This document shows, one piece after another, positions 39,169 to 47,918 of a stretch of 64,000 nucleotides of DNA. The DNA lies in assembly GCF_903969135.1 (NCBI RefSeq), contig NZ_LR824569.1:3059001-3123000 (forward strand). Reading direction: 5' to 3'. Position numbers and translations under genes: made by a program. This DNA is from Chryseobacterium sp. JV274. Lineage in GTDB: Bacteria; Bacteroidota; Bacteroidia; Flavobacteriales; Weeksellaceae. The notes beneath the pieces are model-generated. The model was not told the DNA's origin. It did no database searches and saw only the letters and a list, made by a program, of their open reading frames with translations. The stretch's first letter is position 1; each line of letters opens with the position of its first letter.

Positions 39169-39585
39169 TTATTCAAAATTGATAGTGAAAGGGACGGTAA
39201 ACCAAATCAACGCAGGATGCCCTTTGTATTCTCCGGGAGTCCACTTGGTTTTCATAGATTTCATAGCTCTTTCCACTTCATGATTAAGAGATTCATTTTC
39301 TCCTGTTACGATAATAGTTTCTATCTCACCTTTAGCATTGACTGAGAATTTTGCATTGGAGCGGGCTTTACCTTTTGGCCCTTTTATTCGATTAGAATTA
39401 ATTTTTTGAGTTACATCCCGCATGAATGCAGAAATTCCACCAGGATATTCTGATGGCTTACTTTGCTCAGGTATATTCTCATTTCTGGAATGATCTTCTG
39501 TGGGCTGCGTTTTAGTTTCCTGTGTCTGAGCAAAAGCCAGCCCAAATCCAAGGCATAAAATGAATGTTGATATTTTTTTCATCAT
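39169..39585 (-). CDS. Secreted TonB C-terminal-domain protein, unanchored (1)
   Basis: 138 residues. It has a cleavable signal peptide (FILCLGFGLAFAQ) instead of the membrane anchor of real TonB, a short polar linker (residues 20-45) and a C-terminal TonB-like fold (SNAKFSVNAKGEIETIIVTGEN, VERAMKSMKTKWTPGEYKGHPALIWFTVPFTINF). The conserved P-G motif and WTPG are present. As a free periplasmic protein it cannot be energised by ExbBD, so its job differs. A paralogue lies just upstream (39616-40044). Confidence 0.8.
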   Translation of the reverse strand: MMKKISTFILCLGFGLAFAQTQETKTQPTEDHSRNENIPEQSKPSEYPGGISAFMRDVTQKINSNRIKGPKGKARSNAKFSVNAKGEIETIIVTGENESLNHEVERAMKSMKTKWTPGEYKGHPALIWFTVPFTINFE

Positions 39586-39615
39586 ATTAGTTTATAGTCT
39601 GTTTGGATTAGTTTT

Positions 39616-40044
39616 TTAAATACTTAGGCCCATCGGCATGGTAAATTTGGTTTTAACCGGTTGTCCGTTTATAGTACCGGGCTTCCATTTTTTCTTTAAT
39701 TTCTTCATAATACGATCCATTTCTTTATTCAGAATAGGACTATTGCCAGTTGTAGAAATTGAGCTAATACTTCCATCAGGATTAACATCAAAAGTCGTTA
39801 CAGATTTAAATGTTCCAGGAGAGTTCGAAAATTTAGAAATATCCATTTCACTGCTTATATACTTTCTTATGGCTACCATTCCACCTGGAAATTCCGGAGC
39901 AATAGATATAGTATCATCTACCTTATGCTCATCTTTATTTATCTCTGACGAAGGAGATGGTGATTGCTGCTCTTCTTTTTGTGTTGTTTGGGAAAAGGCA
40001 AACTGAGCTCCTAACAGTAAAATCAGTATTGATATTTTTTTCAT
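39616..40044 (-). CDS. Secreted TonB C-terminal-domain protein, unanchored (2)
   Basis: 142 residues, paralogous to the previous gene: signal peptide (ILLLGAQFAFSQ), glutamine- and serine-rich linker, then FPGGMVAIRKYISSEM and the TonB-like TTFDVNPDGSISSISTTGN, IMKKLKKKWKPGTINGQPVKTKFTMPM. It too lacks a membrane anchor. The gap to its neighbour is 30 bases. A duplicate at 52415 resembles these two less closely. Confidence 0.8.
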   Translation of the reverse strand: MKKISILILLLGAQFAFSQTTQKEEQQSPSPSSEINKDEHKVDDTISIAPEFPGGMVAIRKYISSEMDISKFSNSPGTFKSVTTFDVNPDGSISSISTTGNSPILNKEMDRIMKKLKKKWKPGTINGQPVKTKFTMPMGLSI

Positions 40045-40063
40045 GGTTTATGGGGAATTCAGA

Positions 40064-41365
40064 TTATTTATTTTCAAAAAAATCGATAACGAGTTCATTG
40101 AACAATTCTGGTTTTTCTTCAGGAACATAATGGCTTGTATTCGGAATAATAGCCAGTTGCCCTTGTGGAATAGATTCCGCTATTTTTACCGTATGTTCTG
40201 TTTTTATAAGATCTTTATCGCCAGCAATAATCAATGACGGACACTGAATTTTTTTCAGATCTTCATATTGCCAGTTTGGATATTTAAGGTCAAGATTCAA
40301 AAGGTCTATGAAAACATCATTTTTATGGTCTTTATTCTCTTTAGTAAGGCTGGCGAGCATTTCTTTCATAGATTTAAACTCATCATCTTTGACTCCTTCA
40401 GGGAAAATATTGGCTCCGGAACAGGCAATTTTATCTACTAGCTGAGGGTATTTCATAGCCATGGATAAAGCAAGAATTCCGCCGTCACTCCAGCCCAGAA
40501 TCTTTGTTTTTTTGATGTTCAGTTTCTCTAAAAACTGCTTAAGGTCCTCTGTCTGAATATCAAAGGTAAGTTCTTTCGTTTTGTCATAAGTAGATTTTCC
40601 ACGCTCACGGCAATCTACAATGATAACTTTGTACTTTTTAGCAAAAGTATCCTTTTGGTTCATAAAAGCACTGATGGATTGTCCATTCCCATGAAGCATA
40701 AGCAATGGTTCTCCTTCTCCATAGATCTCGTAATATAATTTAATACCATTGACCTCCATAAATTTTCCATCCGGCATGGAACCTATAATGCCCTGACCCT
40801 TTATCAGCAATGATTTATGGCCACTGAATGGCTTGTAATCTGAAGATCCAACCGTAAAATGTTTTACATGGGTTATTTTCTGAGAATGGATTCCTTCAAA
40901 CCAGGCATTTGATGCAGTAATATCGTTCTCAAAACCTGAATTTTCTAAAGGAATTTCAAGCCATTTTTTTGACTTTCCATCATTGACTTCCAACTTGAAA
41001 TCGTCAAAATAAAAATCTCCATTGTCTTGTGCAAAAGCTCCGATATTGATTGTTTTCGCATTGGTATTGATGATTCCTTTTATTTCATATGTTTTCCATT
41101 CATTAGTGACTTTGATTCCATAATATTGATTCTCAAAAAAACCAGTAGAACGGTCTTTATTGTCTATTCTGCACCATAGGCCGCAGTTGGAATTATTATC
41201 TTTATTGTCTTTTCGGATTTTTGCCGTTACCCGGAAATTCCAGTTTTGTTTATTCTCTATATTTAGGGCTTGTGCAAATGCGGTCCAGCTAGAAACAATA
41301 GATCTTTCCTGGCTATATCCTAAGAACAGCCAGAACAGAAGAAGGAATACGAAATTTTTTTTCAT
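40064..41365 (-). CDS. Secreted alpha/beta hydrolase with N-terminal beta domain
   Basis: 433 residues. After a signal peptide (FVFLLLFWLFLGYSQ) comes a beta-sandwich resembling a carbohydrate-binding module (residues 20-190, with FYFDDFKLEV), then an alpha/beta hydrolase (205-433): oxyanion loop LLMLHGNGQS, nucleophile elbow LGWSDGGIL, acid in IIAGDKDLI and the catalytic His in PNTSHYVP. It should hydrolyse an ester or lactone in the periplasm or outside; the substrate may be a sugar ester given the first domain. Genes downstream encode TonB-domain proteins with a 19-base gap. Confidence 0.82.
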   Translation of the reverse strand: MKKNFVFLLLFWLFLGYSQERSIVSSWTAFAQALNIENKQNWNFRVTAKIRKDNKDNNSNCGLWCRIDNKDRSTGFFENQYYGIKVTNEWKTYEIKGIINTNAKTINIGAFAQDNGDFYFDDFKLEVNDGKSKKWLEIPLENSGFENDITASNAWFEGIHSQKITHVKHFTVGSSDYKPFSGHKSLLIKGQGIIGSMPDGKFMEVNGIKLYYEIYGEGEPLLMLHGNGQSISAFMNQKDTFAKKYKVIIVDCRERGKSTYDKTKELTFDIQTEDLKQFLEKLNIKKTKILGWSDGGILALSMAMKYPQLVDKIACSGANIFPEGVKDDEFKSMKEMLASLTKENKDHKNDVFIDLLNLDLKYPNWQYEDLKKIQCPSLIIAGDKDLIKTEHTVKIAESIPQGQLAIIPNTSHYVPEEKPELFNELVIDFFENK

Positions 41366-41395
41366 GTATTTAGTTTTTAGTAAAAATAGTGTTTT

Positions 41396-42598
41396 TTACA
41401 AATTATTGAGATCCTGTGCAATAAGCCATCCTTCACTCCAGCATGCCTGGAAATTGAAACCGCCAGTCACTGCATCTATATTCAAAACTTCTCCGGCAAT
41501 ATAGAAATTAGGAAGTAATTTTGAAGACATGTTTTTAAAGTTAATTTCCTTTAAATCAACACCTCCAGCCGTCACAAACTCATCTTTAAAAGTAGACTTT
41601 CCGGTTACCTGAAACTTCTTTTGACAAAGATTTTCCAGGATCTTCTGCATTTCCTTTCCGGAAATATTAGCAACCTGTTTGTTCAGGTCAACCTTTGAAA
41701 TGTCTAAAATCTTCTGCCAGAATCGGTTGGTAATATCAAAAATCTTCGATTGTCCGATGGTCTTTTTAGGATTGCTTTGTTTAAAATTATGGAAGATTTC
41801 CTCAGCCTCATCCATTTCTATGGAAACAAAATTAACTTCAATTTCAAAGTTATATTTAAGTTTTGCCAGACTTATAGCTTCCCATGCGGAGATTTTCAGA
41901 ACAGCAGGTCCGGAAAGTCCCCAGTGGGTAATAAGCAGCGGCCCGCTCTCGTCAGTTTTCAGCTTTGGAATGGAAATTCCTGCATTTTCAAAGCTTGTTC
42001 CCGGAAGATCTTTAAGCAATTCATCTTTAATATTAAATGTAAAAAGGGAAGGGACGAGGTCTACAATTTTATGACCCAGATTTTCAACCATTTTTAGAGA
42101 TTTTGGTGAGCTTCCGGTAGTATATACGATATAATCGGCTTCAAAATCCCCCGAATTGGTCTTTACGATATATTTTTCATCCTGCTTTTCAATCTCTTTT
42201 ACCGTACATTTTGTTTTTACAGAGACATTTTTCTTTTGGGTTTCGTTCAGAAAAGTATTGATGATCGTCTGAGAAGAATTACTTTCAGGGAAAGTTCTGT
42301 TGTCATTTTCAATTTTCAACGGAACATTACGCTGGTCAAACCATTCCATCGTGTCTCCAGGCTGAAATTTGCTGAAAACACTTAATAGTTCCTTATTTCC
42401 ACGAGGATAAAACTGAACAAGCTCTCTGGGATCAAAGCATGCGTGAGTCACATTGCAACGCCCACCTCCGGAAATTTTAACCTTCTGAAGAACATCCGAG
42501 TTCTGTTCTAAAATCGTAATTGTATATTTCTTTTCGTCAAGATTGGATGCGCAGAAAAAGCCTGCAGCACCGCCTCCGATAATAATGATCTGTTTCAT
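41396..42598 (-). CDS. HI0933-like flavoprotein (BaiN family)
   Basis: 400 residues. The opening IIIGGGAAGFFCASNL is an FAD Rossmann motif; the HI0933 signature KVKISGGGRCNVTH follows near residue 35-50, and the C-terminal NFYIAGEVLNIDAVTGGFNFQACWSEG closes the FAD site. The family reduces unknown substrates; one member acts on bile acid intermediates. Cytoplasmic, normal length. Downstream lies the alpha/beta hydrolase gene with a 30-base gap, but the two functions appear unrelated. Confidence 0.88.
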   Translation of the reverse strand: MKQIIIIGGGAAGFFCASNLDEKKYTITILEQNSDVLQKVKISGGGRCNVTHACFDPRELVQFYPRGNKELLSVFSKFQPGDTMEWFDQRNVPLKIENDNRTFPESNSSQTIINTFLNETQKKNVSVKTKCTVKEIEKQDEKYIVKTNSGDFEADYIVYTTGSSPKSLKMVENLGHKIVDLVPSLFTFNIKDELLKDLPGTSFENAGISIPKLKTDESGPLLITHWGLSGPAVLKISAWEAISLAKLKYNFEIEVNFVSIEMDEAEEIFHNFKQSNPKKTIGQSKIFDITNRFWQKILDISKVDLNKQVANISGKEMQKILENLCQKKFQVTGKSTFKDEFVTAGGVDLKEINFKNMSSKLLPNFYIAGEVLNIDAVTGGFNFQACWSEGWLIAQDLNNL

Positions 42599-42666
42599 GT
42601 ATATGTAATCCTATGCGGAAGATTATTTTTTCAAAAGTACAATTTTTATAAACCATCTTATTTGAG

Positions 42667-42674
42667 TATTTTTG
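42667..42674 (+). promoter_or_regulatory. -7 promoter element for the thioesterase gene
   Basis: TATTTTTG matches TAnnTTTG; the longer open frame beginning at 42672 starts within it, so translation from 42702 is favoured. Confidence 0.45.
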
Positions 42675-42701
42675 AAGATTATAATTTTAACGAGACCAAA
42701 A

Positions 42702-43196
42702 ATGATTTTCTACCATAAATTTGAAGTGCGATGGAGCGATCTTGATGCCAATAAGCACTTAGCCAATTCATCATATGTACAGTATTGTGCGCAAGCCAGA
42801 ATGGCTTTTATGACTAAAGAGAAAATGGGAGTTACCCAGCTAAGCAGATGGGGAATTGGTCCTGTTATCCTGCACGAAAGATATTCTTTCTTCAAAGAAA
42901 TATATGCAGATCAAATTGTCATTGTAAGTGTGGAAATAGATGGTTGTGCAGAAGATTCTTCCATTTATCGTTTCGTACACAAATTCTATACACCAGATGG
43001 AATGCACTGCGCCACTGCAGAAGCTACAGGAGTATGGATTGATATGATGCTTAGAAAAATGACCACTCCGCCGGATGATGTAGTGGAAGCAATGAATAAA
43101 TATAAAAGCCCGGAAACGGTTGTATTATCGAAAGAAGATTTCAAAAAATTTCCTTTCCATCCACACAATATCGACCCGGCAGAATTGATTAAATAA
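42702..43196 (+). CDS. Acyl-CoA thioesterase, hot-dog fold
   Basis: 164 residues. KFEVRWSDLDANKHLANSSYVQYCAQAR is the conserved N-terminal motif of 4-hydroxybenzoyl-CoA thioesterase-like enzymes (Asp in the D-x-N-x-H catalytic region), followed by a single hot-dog strand set. It hydrolyses an acyl-CoA thioester in the cytoplasm; chain-length preference is not evident. The start at 42702 is favoured by the position of the promoter. A repeat-like tract and thiL follow. Confidence 0.85.
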   Translation: MIFYHKFEVRWSDLDANKHLANSSYVQYCAQARMAFMTKEKMGVTQLSRWGIGPVILHERYSFFKEIYADQIVIVSVEIDGCAEDSSIYRFVHKFYTPDGMHCATAEATGVWIDMMLRKMTTPPDDVVEAMNKYKSPETVVLSKEDFKKFPFHPHNIDPAELIK

Positions 43197-43198
43197 TT

Positions 43199-43240
43199 CA
43201 AAGTTTAAAATTCAAGGTTCAAGGTTTAGAGTTTGAGAAG
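43199..43240. repeat. TTCAAGGTTTAGAGTTT-type repeat tract
   Basis: A purine/T-rich tract with TTCAAAGTTTAAAATTC, AAGGTTCAAGG and TTTAGAGTTTGAG. A similar GTTTAAAGTTTAGAGTTT tract occurs at 20577-20594. It carries no gene. Confidence 0.4.
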
Positions 43241-43291
43241 CAATTTTAAATCATTCATACTTTTTACATTGGACATTAATAAAAAAAAATC

Positions 43292-44344
43292 ATGTTTGAA
43301 GATAAATCACAGGAGCTGACGCCCATTTCAAAATTAGGAGAATTCGGTCTTATTAAGCATTTGACAGAGCATTTTCCGTTATCCAATGAATCTTCGGAGC
43401 TTGGAGTAGGAGATGATGCAGCGGTTATCAATCCTGATAACAAAAAAGTAGTTCTTACCACAGATGTACTGGCGGAAGGAGTACACTTCAATCTTGGATA
43501 TGTACCATTGAAGCATTTAGGTTATAAAGCGGTGGTAGTAAACCTTAGCGATATTGCAGCAATGAACGCAACTCCTACACAGATATTGGTTTCTCTTGCG
43601 GTTTCCAACCGTTTTCCGGTGGAAGCTTTAGAAGAAATCTATTCCGGAATTCAGGCTGCTTGCGGAAGATACAAGGTTGATCTGATTGGAGGAGATACTA
43701 CAAGTTCCAATTCGGGGCTGGTGATGAGTATTACCGCTGTAGGAATTGAAAATGAGGAAAATATCGTAAAAAGAAGCGGAGCAAAACCTAATGATCTTCT
43801 TGTGGTAACCGGAGATTTAGGGGGTGCCTACATGGGATTACAGATTCTGGAAAGAGAACATGCTGTGTATCTTGCAGATCCGAACATGCAGCCGGAAATG
43901 GAAGGCTACGACTATATACTGGAAAGACAGCTGAAACCTGAAGCAAGAACAGACGTTAAAACGATTTTGGAAGAACTGGATATAAAGCCAACTTCTATGA
44001 TTGATATTTCAGACGGCCTGGCTTCCGAAATCCTTCACCTTTCAGATCAGTCAAAAGTAGGATTCAGATTGTATGAAGAAAAAGTACCACTGGACAACCT
44101 TACGATCTCTACCGCGGATGAAATGAATTTGAATCCGGTAATGACTGCTTTAAGCGGTGGTGAAGATTATGAACTTTTATTTACGATTTCGCCAGATGAT
44201 TTTGATAAAATTAAAAATCACCCGGATTTTACCATTATAGGTCATGCCGTAGAAAAAGAAGAAGGAAACTTTATGGTGGCGAGAGGATCTAACCAGTTGG
44301 TAGCACTTACTGCTCAGGGTTGGGATGCTTTTTTAAACCAATAA
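43292..44344 (+). CDS. thiL: Thiamine-monophosphate kinase
   Basis: 350 residues with the ThiL/PurM-type motifs: GVGDDAAVI, TTDVLAEGVHFN, NLSDIAAMNATP, LIGGDTTSS and the later MIDISDGLASEI and ALSGGEDYEL, which bind ATP and Mg. It phosphorylates thiamine phosphate to the diphosphate cofactor. No TPP riboswitch is evident upstream. A 55-codon membrane-protein gene starts 1 base after its stop. Confidence 0.96.
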   Translation: MFEDKSQELTPISKLGEFGLIKHLTEHFPLSNESSELGVGDDAAVINPDNKKVVLTTDVLAEGVHFNLGYVPLKHLGYKAVVVNLSDIAAMNATPTQILVSLAVSNRFPVEALEEIYSGIQAACGRYKVDLIGGDTTSSNSGLVMSITAVGIENEENIVKRSGAKPNDLLVVTGDLGGAYMGLQILEREHAVYLADPNMQPEMEGYDYILERQLKPEARTDVKTILEELDIKPTSMIDISDGLASEILHLSDQSKVGFRLYEEKVPLDNLTISTADEMNLNPVMTALSGGEDYELLFTISPDDFDKIKNHPDFTIIGHAVEKEEGNFMVARGSNQLVALTAQGWDAFLNQ

Positions 44345-44345
44345 A

Positions 44346-44513
44346 ATGTATACGTTTACCGTACTACCGGTTTTAGTTATTATTGCATTCATAATAGTGA
44401 CTCTTTATAAACATTACATTAAAAAACAGGATCAGAATCTGAAAGAATCGCTCTTTTTTGTTTTTTTCTTCGTAACAGTCTGGAGTTTGATTTATTATTT
44501 TGTTTTTAGCTAA
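44346..44513 (+). CDS. Small membrane protein, 55 residues
   Basis: Starting 1 base after the thiL stop, this frame encodes MYTFTVLPVLVIIAFIIVTLY (a membrane helix), a short polar loop KHYIKKQDQNLKESL, then FFVFFFVTVWSLIYYFVFS, a second helix with the stop right after. The close spacing suggests coupled expression. The topology is a hairpin. I cannot match it to a known family; it could be an assembly or stability partner of an adjacent membrane component. Confidence 0.6.
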   Translation: MYTFTVLPVLVIIAFIIVTLYKHYIKKQDQNLKESLFFVFFFVTVWSLIYYFVFS

Positions 44514-44586
44514 AAATAGACTGATGATTATAAATATCAGTCTGATAAAATTGAAAAATTATATTTAATTTTAAATATTGTAAGAG

Positions 44587-44618
44587 AACCGCAGCACTTT
44601 TTTTGCTGTGGTTTTTGT
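44587..44618 (+). terminator. Terminator after thiL and the small membrane-protein gene
   Basis: Stem AACCGCAGCA / TGCTGTGGTT (one G-U pair) with a T-rich loop and downstream T-run. Confidence 0.75.
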
Positions 44619-44646
44619 TTATAGTTAATTACTTTACAATATAGTG

Positions 44647-45468
44647 ATGATTACACCCGAAAAAGAAATCCCGGTTCACCATCTGACTTCCGAAGAATTT
44701 CAGATGAGTACTCTGAGTGCAGCAGGCCCGGAGAATTTTCATGATGTTCACCGGCATAATTTTTTTGAAATTATCTGGTTCAGGGAAGTGTATGAAAATA
44801 GCCGTTTGGAACTGGATTTTGAAAGCTATAAACTTGAAAACAATCAGATCTGTATCATTGCACCAGGACAGGCATTCAACATGAAGCTGGAAGGAGAGGA
44901 GGGATACGCAATGGCGATAAGCAGGGAGATTTTCAACGAAGCCTGTGATATAGAATCGGTACTTACAGGAGGAGAGCTTCCCTTTTTTTTAAATCCGGAA
45001 AATGAAAAAACCTGCAGTACAATTATATCATTGATTGAGCAGGAATATAAAGCTACATCAAGAACAGAACTCTTAAAGGCATATCTGAAAGCATTTTGTA
45101 TCATTATTGGAGAACAAATTCATACTCAGGAACCTTTATTGAATGACCGTCAACGGATTCAGGAACTGGTGGGGCTTATTGAGAAGCATTATATAGTGCA
45201 TAAAGAAACAAGTTTCTATGCAGCTCAATTAAAGATAAGTACACATCATCTTAATGATATTGTGCGCCTTTTGAGAGGAACGACAGTCAAAAAAATGATT
45301 TCCCAGCGTCTTATCCTGGAAGCCAAAAGAGAACTTAGCTTTGGAGCGCTCACAGTAAAGGAAATTGCTTTTAAACTCGGTTTTAACGATGCTTCATATT
45401 TTTCAAGGTTTTTTAAGAAACATACTAGCCAAAATCCTGACAGTTTTAAGAATAATGAAAAAATATAA
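44647..45468 (+). CDS. AraC-family transcriptional regulator
   Basis: 273 residues. The N-terminal 150 residues form a cupin-type sensor domain (VHRHNFFEIIWFREVYEN, NQICIIAPGQAFNMKLE). The C-terminal AraC domain has two helix-turn-helix motifs: KISTHHLNDIVRLLRGTTVKKMI and AFKLGFNDASYFSRFFKKHT. It binds a small ligand and controls promoters; the adjacent Bcr/CflA exporter gene 165 bases downstream is the best candidate target. GTG at 44644 precedes the chosen ATG. Confidence 0.9.
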   Translation: MITPEKEIPVHHLTSEEFQMSTLSAAGPENFHDVHRHNFFEIIWFREVYENSRLELDFESYKLENNQICIIAPGQAFNMKLEGEEGYAMAISREIFNEACDIESVLTGGELPFFLNPENEKTCSTIISLIEQEYKATSRTELLKAYLKAFCIIIGEQIHTQEPLLNDRQRIQELVGLIEKHYIVHKETSFYAAQLKISTHHLNDIVRLLRGTTVKKMISQRLILEAKRELSFGALTVKEIAFKLGFNDASYFSRFFKKHTSQNPDSFKNNEKI

Positions 45469-45633
45469 TCCTCAATATTTACTGTAATGATGGGCTTAAA
45501 ATAATATTTTTCATTTATTGTTGTATTTAAATCTTCAGTTTGTCCTATACTTCCTTCAGTTCTTTTATTGAAATGTGGTGCTTTTTACAGCAACTTTGCA
45601 GCTGAAAAACCGCCTGTGAAGGCTTATGTATTT

Positions 45634-46869
45634 ATGAAGAAGAATTTGAATATTGTAGTGTTTATTTTGGCACTGCTCAACACACTGGAGTCGCTAAGTA
45701 TAGATCTTTATCTTCCCGCTTTCCCAAGTATGGCTAAAATCTTTAATACCGATATCGGACATATCCAGATATCCATTTCGGTGTTCTTTGCCGGGTTTGC
45801 TTTTGGACAACTGTTATGGGGGCCTTTATCTGACAAAAAAGGGAGAAAACCCATGCTGTATTGCGGGCTTTTACTTTTTATTATAGGAGCTACGGCCATC
45901 TATTTTACCTCAGATATTTATGTTTTATGGGCAATGCGTTTTCTGCAGGCGTTCGGAGGAAGTGCCGGAATTGTTATTGGTAGAGCGATCATTATTGATC
46001 TTTATGATAAACAAAAATCGGTAACAATCTTTTCCCAGCAGTCTCAGATCAGTGGTATCGCTCCTATTGTGGCTCCGCTATTGGGAAGTGTTTTCCTTAA
46101 ATTCTGGGGCTGGAACAGCTCTTTTGCCTTTTTATGCATCATGGGACTGATCACATTTTTCATGGTATACAAATATGTACCGGAAACCAACAGCAGAATC
46201 AATCTTCCTGATGAGGAGCTGGTGAATGAAAAAGGATTAAAAGACCAGCTGAAAATGATCATTTCCAACAAAGATTTTATCAACAGTACAATGGTGGGAA
46301 GTATTGCTTTTGCATCCCTTATTATTTACATTTCAAATGCGCCTTTTCTATTCATGGAGATCCATGGGTTTTCGAGCAGTACATTTAGTTTTATATTTGC
46401 TTTTAATTCCCTGGCATTGATCACTGCGGCCTATATTACCCCAAAGCTGATCAAGAGAATAAGCAACTCAGCACTGTTATTTACAGCTACCATTGTATTA
46501 CTGGTGGTATGTTCCCTTCATATTCTGATTGCCGCTGAAAACGTTTCTGTAGCCCTGGAAATTGCAATGCTTTATCTGTCATTACTGGCTATCGGTATCT
46601 TATTTCCTATTACATCCGCCCATGCGCTGTCTCCATTTAAAGAAGGAAGAGGAACAGCGGCGGCTTTACTTGGATTCATGCAGCTGATGGTTACATTCTT
46701 AATCTCAGCATTACTGGGTTTTTTAGAAGCAGATTCTATCATTCCAATGGTGGTAACACGCTCTGCAATGGCATTGATTGCAGTATGGTTCGGGTATTGT
46801 ATTTTTAAAAATCAAAAAAGAGAAAGCTTACTTGCCAGTTCTAGTCCGGAAACTCATCCTCTTATTTGA
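45634..46869 (+). CDS. MFS multidrug exporter, Bcr/CflA type
   Basis: 411 residues with twelve predicted membrane helices. DLYLPAFPSMAK near residue 24 and FGQLLWGPLSDKKGRKP (MFS motif A) are diagnostic for the Bcr/CflA group of drug/proton antiporters. Substrates include bicyclomycin and sulfonamides in relatives; here unknown. The ATG at 45634 begins at the first helix; the longer frame from 45568 is rejected. It follows the AraC regulator and is likely controlled by it. Confidence 0.9.
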   Translation: MKKNLNIVVFILALLNTLESLSIDLYLPAFPSMAKIFNTDIGHIQISISVFFAGFAFGQLLWGPLSDKKGRKPMLYCGLLLFIIGATAIYFTSDIYVLWAMRFLQAFGGSAGIVIGRAIIIDLYDKQKSVTIFSQQSQISGIAPIVAPLLGSVFLKFWGWNSSFAFLCIMGLITFFMVYKYVPETNSRINLPDEELVNEKGLKDQLKMIISNKDFINSTMVGSIAFASLIIYISNAPFLFMEIHGFSSSTFSFIFAFNSLALITAAYITPKLIKRISNSALLFTATIVLLVVCSLHILIAAENVSVALEIAMLYLSLLAIGILFPITSAHALSPFKEGRGTAAALLGFMQLMVTFLISALLGFLEADSIIPMVVTRSAMALIAVWFGYCIFKNQKRESLLASSSPETHPLI

Positions 46870-46909
46870 TCCTGTTGTCATACTATCCGGACACTTAATC
46901 AAGTAATTT

Positions 46910-46939
46910 TTGTGAAAAATAACCAAAGGGTTCTCTTTG
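46910..46939 (+). promoter_or_regulatory. Promoter for the DUF6268-type barrel gene
   Basis: TTG (46910-46912), 19 bases, TCTCTTTG (46932-46939), one mismatch to TAnnTTTG. The ATG is 16 bases downstream. Confidence 0.5.
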
Positions 46940-46954
46940 CATAAAATTTAAAAT

Positions 46955-47863
46955 ATGAAAAGAACCCTTTCGACAGTTTTATGCTGTTTATTGCCATTAG
47001 GATATTGGGTAAATGCACAATCCGGGCTCTCTGCGGAGCTAAAAACAGAATATATTCCGGGCTCAAACTATATCCGCCCTGAAGACAGTACAAAGACAAA
47101 TTCTAAAAGTGATTTTAAAAGAATAGATCTTAACCTGAGTATTCCTTTATCTGTAAAAAAAGATACCGACGGAAAAGTAAGATCATGGTCGATGTTATTG
47201 AGCGGATCTTATGCGAAGATGACGCATAAAAATTATGAAACTCAATTATTTCCGGATGAGATGCTGAATGCACAGGTCGGAATACAGCATATGAGACCTT
47301 TAGGCAAAAAGTGGAGTATGATGATGACGGCATCCGTGGGAGTGTATACAGACCTTGAAAGAGTCAGTTTTGATGATGTACTGGGACAGGGAGGAATTTT
47401 GTTTATCAGACATTTTAATCCAAATCTTTCGTTGGGTGGAGGGCCGGTGCTCACCACAGCTTTTGGAGTTCCTATGATTTTACCATGGATCTATTTTGAC
47501 TGGAAGACCAACGGGAAAATTAAATTCAACATCAATTTCCCACAAGGGATGGAAGCCGGTTATCTGTTTTCAGATAAATTTGCTTTAAAAGCTGTTGTAG
47601 ATCTTAACGGGATGACGGCAGAGAGAAATGTAGGCGGAAAATCTATACTTTTGGGTTATCAGCAAATCACTGCAGGACTCAGACCGGAATTAAAAATCAA
47701 TGACAATCTTACATTGCGTCTCACGGGTGGAACAGCAATACTGAGAAGTTTCAACGAAAATGACCGAAAGATCAAAAGTATTTTCAGAGACAAAAAAGTA
47801 GCAGATCCAAGGTTTGCAAGTACATTCTACGCTGCCGTATCACTGCGCTGGAATCTGCCATAA
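46955..47863 (+). CDS. Outer-membrane beta-barrel, DUF6268-like
   Basis: 302 residues with a signal peptide (MKRTLSTVLCCLLPLGYWVNAQ). Amphipathic strands run throughout (WSMLLSGSYAKMTH, WSMMMTASVGVYTD, LRLTGGTAIL) and the last residues FASTFYAAVSLRWNLP form a terminal strand. The layout fits the DUF6268 family of outer-membrane proteins of unknown substrate. It lies between the MFS exporter and the two-component system, on the opposite strand from the latter. Confidence 0.78.
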   Translation: MKRTLSTVLCCLLPLGYWVNAQSGLSAELKTEYIPGSNYIRPEDSTKTNSKSDFKRIDLNLSIPLSVKKDTDGKVRSWSMLLSGSYAKMTHKNYETQLFPDEMLNAQVGIQHMRPLGKKWSMMMTASVGVYTDLERVSFDDVLGQGGILFIRHFNPNLSLGGGPVLTTAFGVPMILPWIYFDWKTNGKIKFNINFPQGMEAGYLFSDKFALKAVVDLNGMTAERNVGGKSILLGYQQITAGLRPELKINDNLTLRLTGGTAILRSFNENDRKIKSIFRDKKVADPRFASTFYAAVSLRWNLP

Positions 47864-47889
47864 AAAATGCCGGAGGCGGGGAATTTGAT

Positions 47890-47918
47890 AACTCCCAGCT
47901 TCCAGCTTCTCTCTTCCA
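47890..47918. repeat. Partial copy of repeat family B
   Basis: AACTCCCAGCTTCCAGCTTC, followed by TCTCTTCCA, resembles the end of the inverted repeat at 29546-29574. It lies between the convergent barrel and regulator genes. Confidence 0.45.

Noticed and set aside
43197..43291. TPP riboswitch upstream of thiL
   Set aside because: The gap is an AT-rich repeat tract without the conserved CTGAGA or ACCTGATC-like words of THI elements.
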